This document shows, in pieces, positions 45,739-54,431 of a stretch of 64,000 nt of DNA; position 1 is the stretch's first letter; each line of letters begins with the position of its first letter. The stretch is from Hymenobacter rubidus. Lineage in GTDB: Bacteria; Bacteroidota; Bacteroidia; Cytophagales; Hymenobacteraceae. The DNA lies in the NCBI RefSeq assembly GCF_016734815.1, contig NZ_JAERQF010000013.1, forward strand, positions 1 through 64,000. The letters run 5' to 3'. The notes below the pieces were generated by a model. It had not been told where the DNA came from. It made no database searches and was given only the letters and a program-made list of their open reading frames with translations. Made by a program: the position numbers and the translations under genes.

Positions 45739-48700
45739 ATGGCCTCCGTGCACCGGAAATTTGCCGCTTCTTTTTTGCTAATCTGGCTAGCTCTGACGGC
45801 GCGGGCGCAGGATACCGCGCCGAGCGAGTTTCGCTTCGAGCACCTCACCGTCGACCAGGGCTTGTCGCACTCCGACGCCATGGCCGTGGCCCAGGACCGC
45901 GCCGGCTTTATTTGGGTGGGCACCAACCGGGGCCTCGACCGCTACGACGGCTACAGCCTCAAAACCTACACCCTGCCCATCACCCGCGAGGGCGTTTCCG
46001 GCAACCGCATCAAAGTGTTGCACCTGGCCCCCAACGGCCGCCTGTGGGTGGGCACCGAGCGGGCCGGCCTGGGCTACTACGATGCCGCGACTGACAAGCT
46101 CACGACGCTGAACGAGGCTGCCGCGCCCGCTGCTTACCGGCCATTGGTGCGGCAGCTACTGGGCGTCAGCATCATGGGCCTGGCTTCGGATGGGCAAGGC
46201 CAGCTGTGGGTGGGCACCCAATGGGCGGGCTTGTTTGTGCTGGCATTCGACAAGCAGGCCCACCTCGCCACCATTCGCCGGGTGCCCTTTGCCGCCAACG
46301 CGCCGGCGACCTATGCCCTAAGCAGCCTGGCCACCGATGCCGAAGGCAACGTGTGGGTGGGCACCTACGACCACGGCCTGGGCGTGGTGCGGGCCGGCAG
46401 CACCGCCCTGGCCATAGAAGCCACGGCTTTCACCGAGCTGGTGCGGGTGCTGCAGGTAGACCGACGCGGCGACCTGTGGATTGGCTCCGACCAGCGCGTG
46501 TTTTGGGTGAGCGCGGCCAACCGCCGGGCCGTGCGCGAGCTAACCACCCATCCGCAGCCCATCGCCTATCCGCAGCTGCAGTCCATGCTGCTCGATTCGT
46601 TCGGGCGCTTGTGGGTGGGCACCATCTACGGGCTGTATGTGTGGGAGGCGGGCGCCGTGACGGGTCAGGCGCCGCCCCTGCGCCCCGCTCCTACCCTGCT
46701 GTTACCCGCCGATGGCGAGCCCTTCAGCATCAATTCGGAGCGGGTTCATCAGATTTTTGAAGACCGCACCCAGGTGATGTGGCTGTGTGCTTCGGCGGGG
46801 GGCCTGAACAAAGTAGACCTGCGCCAGAAGCCTTTCGGCCAGCTGCGCCGCCAGCGCACCGGGCAAACCGCGCTGGCCAACAACTACATCAACGCCATTT
46901 ACAAGGAAGAGGCCACCAACACGCTGTGGCTGGGCACCCGCAACGGGGTACAGGCCTACGACCTGGCCCGCCAGACCTACCGCAGCTACACCAGCAAAGA
47001 CGGCGGCACCCGCGGCGTAGATGTATCGGCAGTTTTCAAGGCCAGCAACGGCACGCTGTGGTTTGGCACCCGCAGCCGCGGCCTGGTTAGCCTCACGCGC
47101 CAAAACGGCCGCGAAAAGCTAACCACTTACAACCAGCTGCCCAACGGCATTCGGCTTAATACCATCAACATTGAGCGCATAACCGAGGACCGATACGGGC
47201 ACCTGTGGGTGGCCACCTACGGCGCGGGACTGTTCAAATTCAGCCTGAGCGGTGAGTTTTTGGGTAACTACCGCATGGAAAACAGCGGCCTGCCCACCAA
47301 CATTTTCTCGTTTCTGCTCTACGACCCGCACCAGGATGTGCTGTGGGCCAGCACCACCGACCAGGGCCTGCTGAAGCTGCGCGCTACGCCCGACTCGCTG
47401 CAGATACTCCGGCAGCTCCGGCACCAGCCCGACGCGGCCGATGGCCTACTGGTAAACTTCGTATGGCCCCTGCTACTCGACCGCCAGGGTACCCTCTGGA
47501 TTGGCACCATCGGCGGCGGCCTGCATCAGCTTAATACCGACTCGCAGGGCCGCGAGACAGTGCACAACCTGCATAAATACCTGCCGGAGAGCGATGTAGA
47601 GAGCATCATGGCCGACGATGCCGGCCAGCTCTGGATTGGCGGCACGGGCCTTTACCGCTATTCGCCCGGCACCCGCCGCTACCTGCGCTACGACGTGGCC
47701 GACGGCTTGCAGAGCAACGCCTTTAAGGTGGGGGCTGCCGACCGCGGGGCCGACGGCACCCTGTATTTCGGGGGCATCAACGGGGTGAGTTATTTCCAAC
47801 CGGCCACCATTCAGCCCAACCCGCATGCCCCGGTGGTGCAGCTCACGGGCCTGCGTATTGCCAGCCAGCCCGTGGCTGTGGGCCAGCCCTTCAACGGCCG
47901 GGTGCTGCTAACGCGGCCCTTGTCGGAACCGCAAACGGTGGTTATCCGGCCCGGCGACAACGACTTTTCGGTCGAATTTGTGGGCTTGAACTACGCCAAC
48001 CCGCAGAAAAACCGCTATGCCTACCAGCTCGAAGGCTACAACGCCGGTTGGGTGACGCCGCCGCCCGGCCAGCGCTCGGCCAGCTTCGCTAACCTGCCGC
48101 CTGGCCAGTATACCCTGCGCGTGAAAGCCAGCAACGGAGAAGGCAGCTGGTCGGTCCAGCCCGCCATCATGCACTTCGACGTACGCGCCCCTTGGTACAA
48201 AACCGCCTGGGCGTATGGGCTTTACGCGCTGCTGCTACTGGGCGCCGTAGCGCTATACCGCCGCATTGAAATGAGCCAGCAGCAACTAAAAAGCCGCCTG
48301 GTATTGGAGCAGTTTCAGGCGGAAAAAGAGAAGGAGCTGACCAATCTCAAACTGGGCTTTTTTACCAGTATCAGCCACGAGCTGCGCACGCCGCTCACCC
48401 TCATTCTGGGGCCGATGGAGGACGTTATCAGTAGCCTCGGTGCGATGGTGGGCGTGCAAACCAAGGTGCAGCTGATGCAGCGCCAGGCCCAGAAGCTGCT
48501 GGATTTGGTGAACCAGCTGCTCGATTTTCGCAAGGTGGAAACCGGCAACGTGCCCCTGCGCGCCAGCTACGGCAACGTGTTGCCCTTTCTGACCGAACAG
48601 TTTGCCAGCTTCCAGCTGAAAGCCCAAGAGCGCGCCGTGCACTACCAGCTGCAGCTACCTGCCGAGCCAGTAGAGCTGTTTTTCGACCGCAGCAAGCTGG

Positions 48701-49995
48701 AAATCATTTTGACCAACCTGCTGGCCAACGCCTTCAAGTACGTGCGCGACAAAGGCCGGGTGGAGCTGGGCGCCTCGGTGGTGGGCGATGCCGGCGGCAA
48801 TGCCGTGTATGAGCAAGGCCAGCTGACCGGCAACTACTTGAAAATAATGGTGTCGGACACCGGCGTGGGCATTGCGCCGCACGAGCTGCCGCGCATTTTC
48901 GACCCCTACTATCAGGCTTCGCACACCAACACGCTGCGCATGACGGGCACCGGCATTGGCCTGGCCCTGGCCCAGCAGTTTGCCCAGCGCCACGGCGGGC
49001 AATTGACGGTGGCCAGCACCCAGGGCGTGGGGACCACCTTCGAGCTGCGCCTGCCTTTCGGCCAGCAGCACCTGCAGCCCGAAGACCTGGCACCGGCCCA
49101 ACCAGACCTTCCCAACGCCGCCCCGACGGAGCCCACGCCACCGCCGGTGCCCGATGAAGCCGCAGAACCGATGGCGCCTACGGCGGTGGAGCCTGCCCCG
49201 CCGGCCGGGCCACCCCACCTGCTGCTAGTAGAGGACAACGACGAGCTGCGCGAGTACCTGGTTCAGCTATTCGAGGCGGATTACCAGGTAATAACTGCCG
49301 AAGACGGCGTAGTGGGCTGGGAAAAAGCGCTGGCCCAGTTGCCCGACCTCATTATTTCGGACGTGATGATGCCGCGCTCCGACGGCCTGGAGCTGTGCCA
49401 GAAAATCAAGCAGCACCCCAAAACCGCCCACATCCCAGTGCTACTGCTCACCGCCCGCACGGCCGAAATCCACCAGCTCGAAGGCCTGGGCATGGGAGCC
49501 GACGACTATGTGAGCAAGCCCTTTAACCCTACCCTGCTGCAAGCCAAGGCCGAGGGCCTGCTGCGCAACCGCCGCAAGCTGCATGAGTTCTACCAGCGCC
49601 GCATTTTGCTGCAGCCCACCGAGATAGTAGTGGCCGACGCGGACCGGGAGTTCCTGGAAAAAGCGATGGGCATCGTTGAAAAGCACTTAGGTGACTCCGA
49701 TTTCAACGTGCAGGTACTGGTGGGCGAGATGGCCATGAGCAACTCGATTTTCTACCGTCGCATCAAGAGCATCACCGGGCAAACCGTGGTTGAGTTTATT
49801 CGTGATGTGCGCCTGAAACGCGCCGCCCAGCTCCTGACCCAAACCACCTTGCGGGTGGCCGAAGTAGGCTTCGAGGTGGGCATCGAAAATGCTAAGTATT
49901 TCCGGCAGATGTTCCAGAAGCTGTATGGCATGACGCCTTCCGAATACGCTAAGCAACACCGGGACGTAGCGAACCAGGTAGCGAATGAGGATTGA
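45739..49995 (+). CDS. Hybrid two-component system regulator (HTCS) of the PUL
   Basis: This 1418-residue single-protein sensor-regulator has a signal peptide (1-24), a periplasmic double propeller with repeated LWVGT/LWIGT units (about 30-690), a Y_Y_Y domain (about 700-815), one membrane helix (about 823-838), a HisKA domain with His880 in SISHELRTPLTL, and a HATPase with DTGVGIAPHELPRIF and GTGIGLALAQQF (about 980-1105). A Pro/Ala linker, a receiver domain with Asp1208 (LIISDVMMP) and an AraC-type helix-turn-helix (about 1320-1412) follow. It would bind a glycan oligosaccharide in the periplasm and activate the PUL. It is transcribed divergently from susC2, the standard arrangement for such regulators. 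Confidence 0.95.
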   Translation: MASVHRKFAASFLLIWLALTARAQDTAPSEFRFEHLTVDQGLSHSDAMAVAQDRAGFIWVGTNRGLDRYDGYSLKTYTLPITREGVSGNRIKVLHLAPNGRLWVGTERAGLGYYDAATDKLTTLNEAAAPAAYRPLVRQLLGVSIMGLASDGQGQLWVGTQWAGLFVLAFDKQAHLATIRRVPFAANAPATYALSSLATDAEGNVWVGTYDHGLGVVRAGSTALAIEATAFTELVRVLQVDRRGDLWIGSDQRVFWVSAANRRAVRELTTHPQPIAYPQLQSMLLDSFGRLWVGTIYGLYVWEAGAVTGQAPPLRPAPTLLLPADGEPFSINSERVHQIFEDRTQVMWLCASAGGLNKVDLRQKPFGQLRRQRTGQTALANNYINAIYKEEATNTLWLGTRNGVQAYDLARQTYRSYTSKDGGTRGVDVSAVFKASNGTLWFGTRSRGLVSLTRQNGREKLTTYNQLPNGIRLNTINIERITEDRYGHLWVATYGAGLFKFSLSGEFLGNYRMENSGLPTNIFSFLLYDPHQDVLWASTTDQGLLKLRATPDSLQILRQLRHQPDAADGLLVNFVWPLLLDRQGTLWIGTIGGGLHQLNTDSQGRETVHNLHKYLPESDVESIMADDAGQLWIGGTGLYRYSPGTRRYLRYDVADGLQSNAFKVGAADRGADGTLYFGGINGVSYFQPATIQPNPHAPVVQLTGLRIASQPVAVGQPFNGRVLLTRPLSEPQTVVIRPGDNDFSVEFVGLNYANPQKNRYAYQLEGYNAGWVTPPPGQRSASFANLPPGQYTLRVKASNGEGSWSVQPAIMHFDVRAPWYKTAWAYGLYALLLLGAVALYRRIEMSQQQLKSRLVLEQFQAEKEKELTNLKLGFFTSISHELRTPLTLILGPMEDVISSLGAMVGVQTKVQLMQRQAQKLLDLVNQLLDFRKVETGNVPLRASYGNVLPFLTEQFASFQLKAQERAVHYQLQLPAEPVELFFDRSKLEIILTNLLANAFKYVRDKGRVELGASVVGDAGGNAVYEQGQLTGNYLKIMVSDTGVGIAPHELPRIFDPYYQASHTNTLRMTGTGIGLALAQQFAQRHGGQLTVASTQGVGTTFELRLPFGQQHLQPEDLAPAQPDLPNAAPTEPTPPPVPDEAAEPMAPTAVEPAPPAGPPHLLLVEDNDELREYLVQLFEADYQVITAEDGVVGWEKALAQLPDLIISDVMMPRSDGLELCQKIKQHPKTAHIPVLLLTARTAEIHQLEGLGMGADDYVSKPFNPTLLQAKAEGLLRNRRKLHEFYQRRILLQPTEIVVADADREFLEKAMGIVEKHLGDSDFNVQVLVGEMAMSNSIFYRRIKSITGQTVVEFIRDVRLKRAAQLLTQTTLRVAEVGFEVGIENAKYFRQMFQKLYGMTPSEYAKQHRDVANQVANED

Positions 49996-50060
49996 GCGCT
50001 TGCGCAGGCTAGTTGCCACTACCGGCTAGCAAATGGGCAGGCCCTGATTTGCAGCCTGGC

Positions 50061-50096
50061 GAAAATTTACCCGCTATTTCCCCGAAATGCACCCCC
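50061..50096 (+). promoter_or_regulatory. Candidate HTCS operator upstream of DUF2264 (plus strand)
   Basis: The half-sites GAAAATTTACCC and CGAAATGCACCCCC have C-runs starting at 50070 and 50092, exactly 22 bp apart. The distance to TAGTATTG (20 bp) and that octamer itself are identical to the GH2 promoter although the genes are on opposite strands and 44 kb apart. Confidence 0.5.
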
Positions 50097-50116
50097 TGGT
50101 TGGGGTAATGGCAGCT

Positions 50117-50124
50117 TAGTATTG
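50117..50124 (+). promoter_or_regulatory. -7-like promoter element of DUF2264 (plus strand)
   Basis: TAGTATTG is one mismatch from TAnnTTTG and identical to the coding-strand element in front of the GH2 gene. Confidence 0.45.
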
Positions 50125-50336
50125 CAGTACCGTTGCCCAAGCTGGTGAACCGCTTGGCGCAAACGGAGGAGGTGGCCATCTGTAAGGTTACTTCTGCCCC
50201 TTTCTGATAATATGGTCCTTCGCTTGTGGAGCGGCCTGCTCTTCAACACGCCCCTGTTTACGTCCTATATGGCTTGGTTGCTGGCCCATTCCTTCGTGGG
50301 AATCGAATCGGCCTCGTGCTCAATCACTAATCTCGT

Positions 50337-51587
50337 ATGAAACGCCGCTACTTCCTCTCCCGGGCCACGGTGGGTGTATCCGCGCTTGCGCTTCCGCTGC
50401 CGACGCTGGCCGAACATCCATCGGAACTTAGCCAGGTGTCCCGCCCAACGGATGAACGCGCTTACTGGCTGGCCACCCTGCTGCGCGTGGCCGAACCCGT
50501 ACTGGTGGCGGCCAGCGCCGGAATGCTCAAAGCGGCCATGCCCGTGGAGGCCGCCCCTGGCCAGCAAGCCGGGCGGCGCAGTGTGACGCACCTGGAGGCG
50601 CTGGGCCGCACCCTAGCGGGCCTGGCGCCCTGGCTTGAGACAACCGACGTGCCCTCCAACGAGGCCACGCGCCAGCTGCGCGCCGCCGAGCAGGCCCGCC
50701 AAGCCATCGCTCACGCCGTGAACCCGGCGGATGCCGATTTCCTGAATTTCACCCAGGGCGGCCAGCCGGTAGTCGATGCTGCTTTTCTGGCACATGCCCT
50801 ATTAAGAGCCCCTACTGCCCTGTGGGCCAAGCTTACTCCCAACACGCAACAGCAGCTGGTGCTGGCGCTGCAAAGCACCCGAGCCATCAAACCTGTGTAC
50901 AGCAACTGGCTGCTGTTCAGCGCCATTATTGAGGCTGCGTTGCTCAAATTCAGCGGTAGCGGCGACCTCATGCGCATGGACTACGCTATTCGGGAGCATC
51001 AAACCTGGTACAAAGGAGATGGAGCGTACGGCGACGGGCCCGATTTTCACTGGGATTACTACAACAGCTACGTCATCCAGCCCATGCTACTGGATGTGGT
51101 GGGCACGCTGGTAGCCGTGGGCAAAGAGCGAAAAGAATTGCTGGAAACGCTTCGTACTCGGGCCCGCCGCTACGCCGCGGTCCAGGAACGCCTGGTGGGC
51201 CCGGATGGCTCCTTTGCGGCTTTTGGTCGTTCCCTGGCTTACCGTTGCGGAGCCTTTCAGCACTTGGCCCAGTGCGCGTTACAAGGTCTGCTGCCCGAGA
51301 CACTGCCGGCCGGGCAGGCACGGGCAGCCCTAACGGCGGTTATGCGCCGCACGCTGGATGCGCCGGGCACCTTCGATGCTAAGGGCTGGCTGCAAATCGG
51401 ACTGTGCGGTCATCAACCCGGTATTGGGGAGGGTTACATCTCTACCGGTAGCCTGTATTTGTGCACCACGGCCTTTCTACCGCTGGGGCTGCCGGCCAGC
51501 CACGCGTTCTGGGCCGAGCCAGCGCAGGAATGGACCGCCCGGCGCATCTGGTCGGGGCAGGACGTGAAAACCGACCACGCGCTGTAA
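50337..51587 (+). CDS. DUF2264 protein, short form (GH154-like)
   Basis: This 416-residue protein has a DUF2264 alpha-toroid only, without the C-terminal sandwich of its paralogue at 29395. Conserved segments include VYSNWLLFSAIIEAALL, YKGDGAYGDGPDFHWDYY and DGSFAAFGRSLAYRCGAFQ. The N-terminus MKRRYFLSRATVGVSA is a good twin-arginine signal. It is likely a uronidase-type enzyme acting on oligosaccharides in the periplasm, by analogy with GH154. It follows the HTCS gene and precedes the symporter on the same strand, with its own operator and promoter. Confidence 0.8.
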   Translation: MKRRYFLSRATVGVSALALPLPTLAEHPSELSQVSRPTDERAYWLATLLRVAEPVLVAASAGMLKAAMPVEAAPGQQAGRRSVTHLEALGRTLAGLAPWLETTDVPSNEATRQLRAAEQARQAIAHAVNPADADFLNFTQGGQPVVDAAFLAHALLRAPTALWAKLTPNTQQQLVLALQSTRAIKPVYSNWLLFSAIIEAALLKFSGSGDLMRMDYAIREHQTWYKGDGAYGDGPDFHWDYYNSYVIQPMLLDVVGTLVAVGKERKELLETLRTRARRYAAVQERLVGPDGSFAAFGRSLAYRCGAFQHLAQCALQGLLPETLPAGQARAALTAVMRRTLDAPGTFDAKGWLQIGLCGHQPGIGEGYISTGSLYLCTTAFLPLGLPASHAFWAEPAQEWTARRIWSGQDVKTDHAL

Positions 51588-51817
51588 ATGCCATCATGAG
51601 TGCGCGGACGCCCCCGCCCCGGTTCTTCACCCCAGCAGCTTCGTTCAGGGGGCTGCTATCTTATGCCTTGGTTCTGAAGAGTCCTTGGAAGCAACCCCGA
51701 CCAGCTCTGGCTGGCAAACGTGCGAATTTTATGACTGGCGAACCTATCCGGCCAGCTTTGCTTGGCGCGCTTGTATTCCATTCCTCAAGCCCATGGCCTT
51801 TTCTAACTAATCACGCA

Positions 51818-53521
51818 ATGCAAAACACTTTTAATACGCTCGACCTGGGGGTCTTTCTATTTTACCTCATGGGTGTAGCGGCCTACGGGTATTACGTGTA
51901 CCGTAGCAAGCAGCAGGAGCAGATGAACACCCGTGACTACTTTCTGGCCGAGGGCTCGCTGACGTGGTGGGCCATTGGGGCGAGCATGATTGCCTCCAAC
52001 ATTTCGGCTGAACAGTTCATCGGCATGAGCGGCAACGGCTTTCAGGTGGGCGTGGCAGTGGCCGCCTACGAATGGGTGGCGGCCATCACGCTCATTATCG
52101 TGGCCGTATTCTTCATGCCGATTTACCTGAAGCAGCGGATTTATACCATGCCGCAGTTTCTGGAGCAGCGCTACAATGCGGCGCTGAGCTTGATAATGAG
52201 CATTTTCTGGCTGTTTTTGTACGTGCTGGTCAACCTCACGTCCATTCTCTACCTCGGGGCGCTGGCCATCAGCAACCTGGTGGGCGGGGCCGAGAGCTTC
52301 CACCTGATTATGGTGGCGCTGGCGGTGTTTGCGCTCATTATCACGCTGGGGGGCATGAAGGTGGTGGGCTACACCGACGTTATTCAGGTGACGGTGCTCA
52401 TCATCGGCGGCCTGGCCACTACTTATCTGGCTCTCACGCTGGTGAGCGAGAAGTTCGGGCTGGGCAGCAGCGCCATCGCGGGCTTCAACGCCATGATGCG
52501 CGACGCCGGCGACCACTTCCACATGATATTCCCCAAGCCCACCCAGGCCACGCCGCAGGTCGACGTGAACAAGTACCTGATGGTGCCGGGCATCGCCATG
52601 TATGCCGCCGGCCAGTGGATTGTGAATCTCAACTACTGGGGCTGTAACCAGTACATTACCCAGCGTGCCCTCGGCGCCGACCTCAAAACGGCCCGCACCG
52701 GCATCCTGTTTGCCGGCATGCTCAAGCTGCTGATGCCCGTGATTGTGATGCTGCCCGGCATCGCGGCCTATGTGCTGCACAAAAACGGCAGCCTGCAATC
52801 CCAAATGGCCCCCGGCGGCGCCTTCAACTCCGACAACGCTTACTCGGCCATTCTCACCTTCCTGCCCAACGGGCTGAAGGGCTTGTCGCTGGCCGCCCTC
52901 ACGGCGGCTATTGTGGCCTCGCTGGCGGGCAAGGTCAACTCCATTTCCACCATCTTCACCCTCGACGTGTACAAGCGCTACCTCAACCAAGACGCAACGG
53001 AGCAGAAGCAGGTGTGGGTGGGCCGGGTCACGGTATTTGCCGCCATGCTGCTGGCCATCATGCTCACCTGGAAGGACTTGCTAGGCATCGGTGGCGAAGG
53101 GGGATTCACTTACATTCAGAAGTACACGGGCTTTATCTCGCCGGGCATTGTAGCAGTATTCCTGCTGGGCCTGTTCTGGAAGCGTACGACCGCACCGGCC
53201 GCCATTGCCGGCATCCTGTCGGGCTTCGTGCTGTCGGTGTTTTTCAACAACTACGCCCCAGGCGTGCTGGGCCATGAAACGCTGCTTTACACCGCCTTCC
53301 CCAACGGCCACGGCGGCTACGAGATTCCTTTTCTCATTTGCATGGGCCTCTCTTTCGCCTTCACGTTTGTGCTGATGGTGAGCATGAGCCTGGCCGGGCC
53401 GGCCATCAATCCCCGCGCTCTGCACTACGAGGCGGGGCAGTTCAAAGTGGCGCCCAGCACGCTGGCCCTCATCGCGGTGACGCTGCTCATGATAATGGCG
53501 CTCTACGTTAAATTCTGGTAA
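51818..53521 (+). CDS. Sodium:solute symporter family sugar transporter
   Basis: The protein has 567 residues from ATG 51818 (MQNTFNTLDLGV); a longer frame starting inside the DUF2264 gene is not credible. About 13-14 membrane helices are visible, with the SSS-family signature region SNISAEQFIGMSGNGFQVG and GGMKVVGYTDVIQV. It most resembles SglT-type glucose/galactose or other monosaccharide transporters. It would carry the released galactose, arabinose or uronate across the inner membrane with Na+. It lies 230 bp after the DUF2264 gene and may share its transcript. Confidence 0.9.
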   Translation: MQNTFNTLDLGVFLFYLMGVAAYGYYVYRSKQQEQMNTRDYFLAEGSLTWWAIGASMIASNISAEQFIGMSGNGFQVGVAVAAYEWVAAITLIIVAVFFMPIYLKQRIYTMPQFLEQRYNAALSLIMSIFWLFLYVLVNLTSILYLGALAISNLVGGAESFHLIMVALAVFALIITLGGMKVVGYTDVIQVTVLIIGGLATTYLALTLVSEKFGLGSSAIAGFNAMMRDAGDHFHMIFPKPTQATPQVDVNKYLMVPGIAMYAAGQWIVNLNYWGCNQYITQRALGADLKTARTGILFAGMLKLLMPVIVMLPGIAAYVLHKNGSLQSQMAPGGAFNSDNAYSAILTFLPNGLKGLSLAALTAAIVASLAGKVNSISTIFTLDVYKRYLNQDATEQKQVWVGRVTVFAAMLLAIMLTWKDLLGIGGEGGFTYIQKYTGFISPGIVAVFLLGLFWKRTTAPAAIAGILSGFVLSVFFNNYAPGVLGHETLLYTAFPNGHGGYEIPFLICMGLSFAFTFVLMVSMSLAGPAINPRALHYEAGQFKVAPSTLALIAVTLLMIMALYVKFW

Positions 53522-53545
53522 TTCAGCCGGTTGCTGAATCAGCGG

Positions 53546-54143
53546 CCAAAAAAAAGTCTGCACGCTGCCGAGCGCGTGCGGCGGCGTGCGCCGGGACTTT
53601 CTTGAAGCCCTTCAGGACGAAGACGTGACCCGCTTCAAATTCGTGGACGAGACGAGCGTCAGCCTGACCTACACCCGCCGCTACGGCCGCGCCCCAGGCG
53701 GGCGGCGGGTGGACGCGGCCGTGCCGCTGCACAACGGGCCCAGCGTGGCGGTGGTGGCCGCCCTCTCGGCCCAGGGCGTGGAGGCCGTCATGGAACTGGA
53801 CGGGGCCGTGAACACGGCCAGCTTCGCCGGGTACCTCGAGCAGGGGCTCGGGCCGGGCTTGCAACCGGGCGACGTGGCCGTACTGGACAACTTGCGGGTC
53901 CACAAGGCGGCCGGCCTGGCGAAATTGGTGGAAGCACGCGGGGCCCGGCTCCTGTTTCTGCCGCCCTACTCGCCGGATTTTACGCCCATTGCGTTGGCCT
54001 TCGGCAAGCTCAAAACCCACCGGCGCACCGCGGCCGCCCGCACCCGCGAGGCGCTGACGGCCCCCTTGCAAGCGGCGCTGCCCTGGATAACGGCCGAGGA
54101 TGCTCAAAACCGGTTCGACCACGGTGGCTACCACGTACACTGA
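53546..54143 (+). pseudogene. IS630-type transposase remnant
   Basis: A DDE transposase fragment is visible: KKSLHAAERVRRRAP in one frame (53549-53593), then RRDFLEALQDEDVTRFK, FVDETSVSLTYTRRYG, VAVLDNLRVHKAAGLA and FLPPYSPDFTPI in another. The helix-turn-helix N-terminus is absent and a frameshift joins the two parts. The usual third acidic residue in PPYSPDxNPIE is Ala here (FTPIALAFGKLK). It is therefore an inactive relic marking the right border of the PUL. No clear terminal inverted repeats were found. Confidence 0.8.
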
Positions 54144-54198
54144 CTATGAAATTGCTCTAATACGCTGCAACTCTAACGCAAGACACAATTGAGGGGGC

Positions 54199-54348
54199 CT
54201 AACAATTTTTTGTTGAAAGGCGCACTACCAAGGCATCATCGGCCCTAAACCCGGCTAGCCCGCCCGCGCTCAAAAGGGTAAAACCAACGAGCACGACGAT
54301 TAAGGCCATGCCAACCGAAATGGCAAAACCAGCCGAAATAAAGCGCAT
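54199..54348 (-). CDS. Possible 49-residue single-pass membrane peptide
   Basis: An ATG frame on the minus strand encodes MRFISAGFAISVGMALIVVL and a further hydrophobic stretch, then a short polar tail ending RLSTKNC and TAG. It lies alone between the IS630 relic and the glycosyltransferase gene, in DNA less GC-rich than the surroundings. There is no recognised family and it may be a chance frame; the hydrophobic helix with a positive start is the only support. Confidence 0.3.
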   Translation of the reverse strand: MRFISAGFAISVGMALIVVLVGFTLLSAGGLAGFRADDALVVRLSTKNC

Positions 54349-54431
54349 AACGAGTTGAGCTTAGGAGGAATATGTGTGCGGCGAACTTACCTCGCAAGTC
54401 CACCGTGAACTCTCTTCTTTCGTTACTTTGG

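Larger units (their letters stand above)
49996..50336 (+). promoter_or_regulatory. Control region and leader of the plus-strand DUF2264 gene
   Basis: This is a 341-bp gap after the HTCS gene. It contains a 22-bp tandem operator (50061-50096), a -7-like element TAGTATTG (50117-50124), and about 200 bp of presumed untranslated leader. No terminator hairpin for the HTCS gene or further open frame was recognised. Confidence 0.5.

Noticed and set aside
51591..51615. Possible operator pair in front of the symporter gene (C-runs near 51591 and 51613)
   Set aside because: The half-sites are GC-rich, the first overlaps the DUF2264 stop region, and no -7 element follows at the right distance.
53586..54143. 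Intact transposase gene
   Set aside because: It would start with GTG inside the domain, lacks the HTH part and lacks the third catalytic acid.
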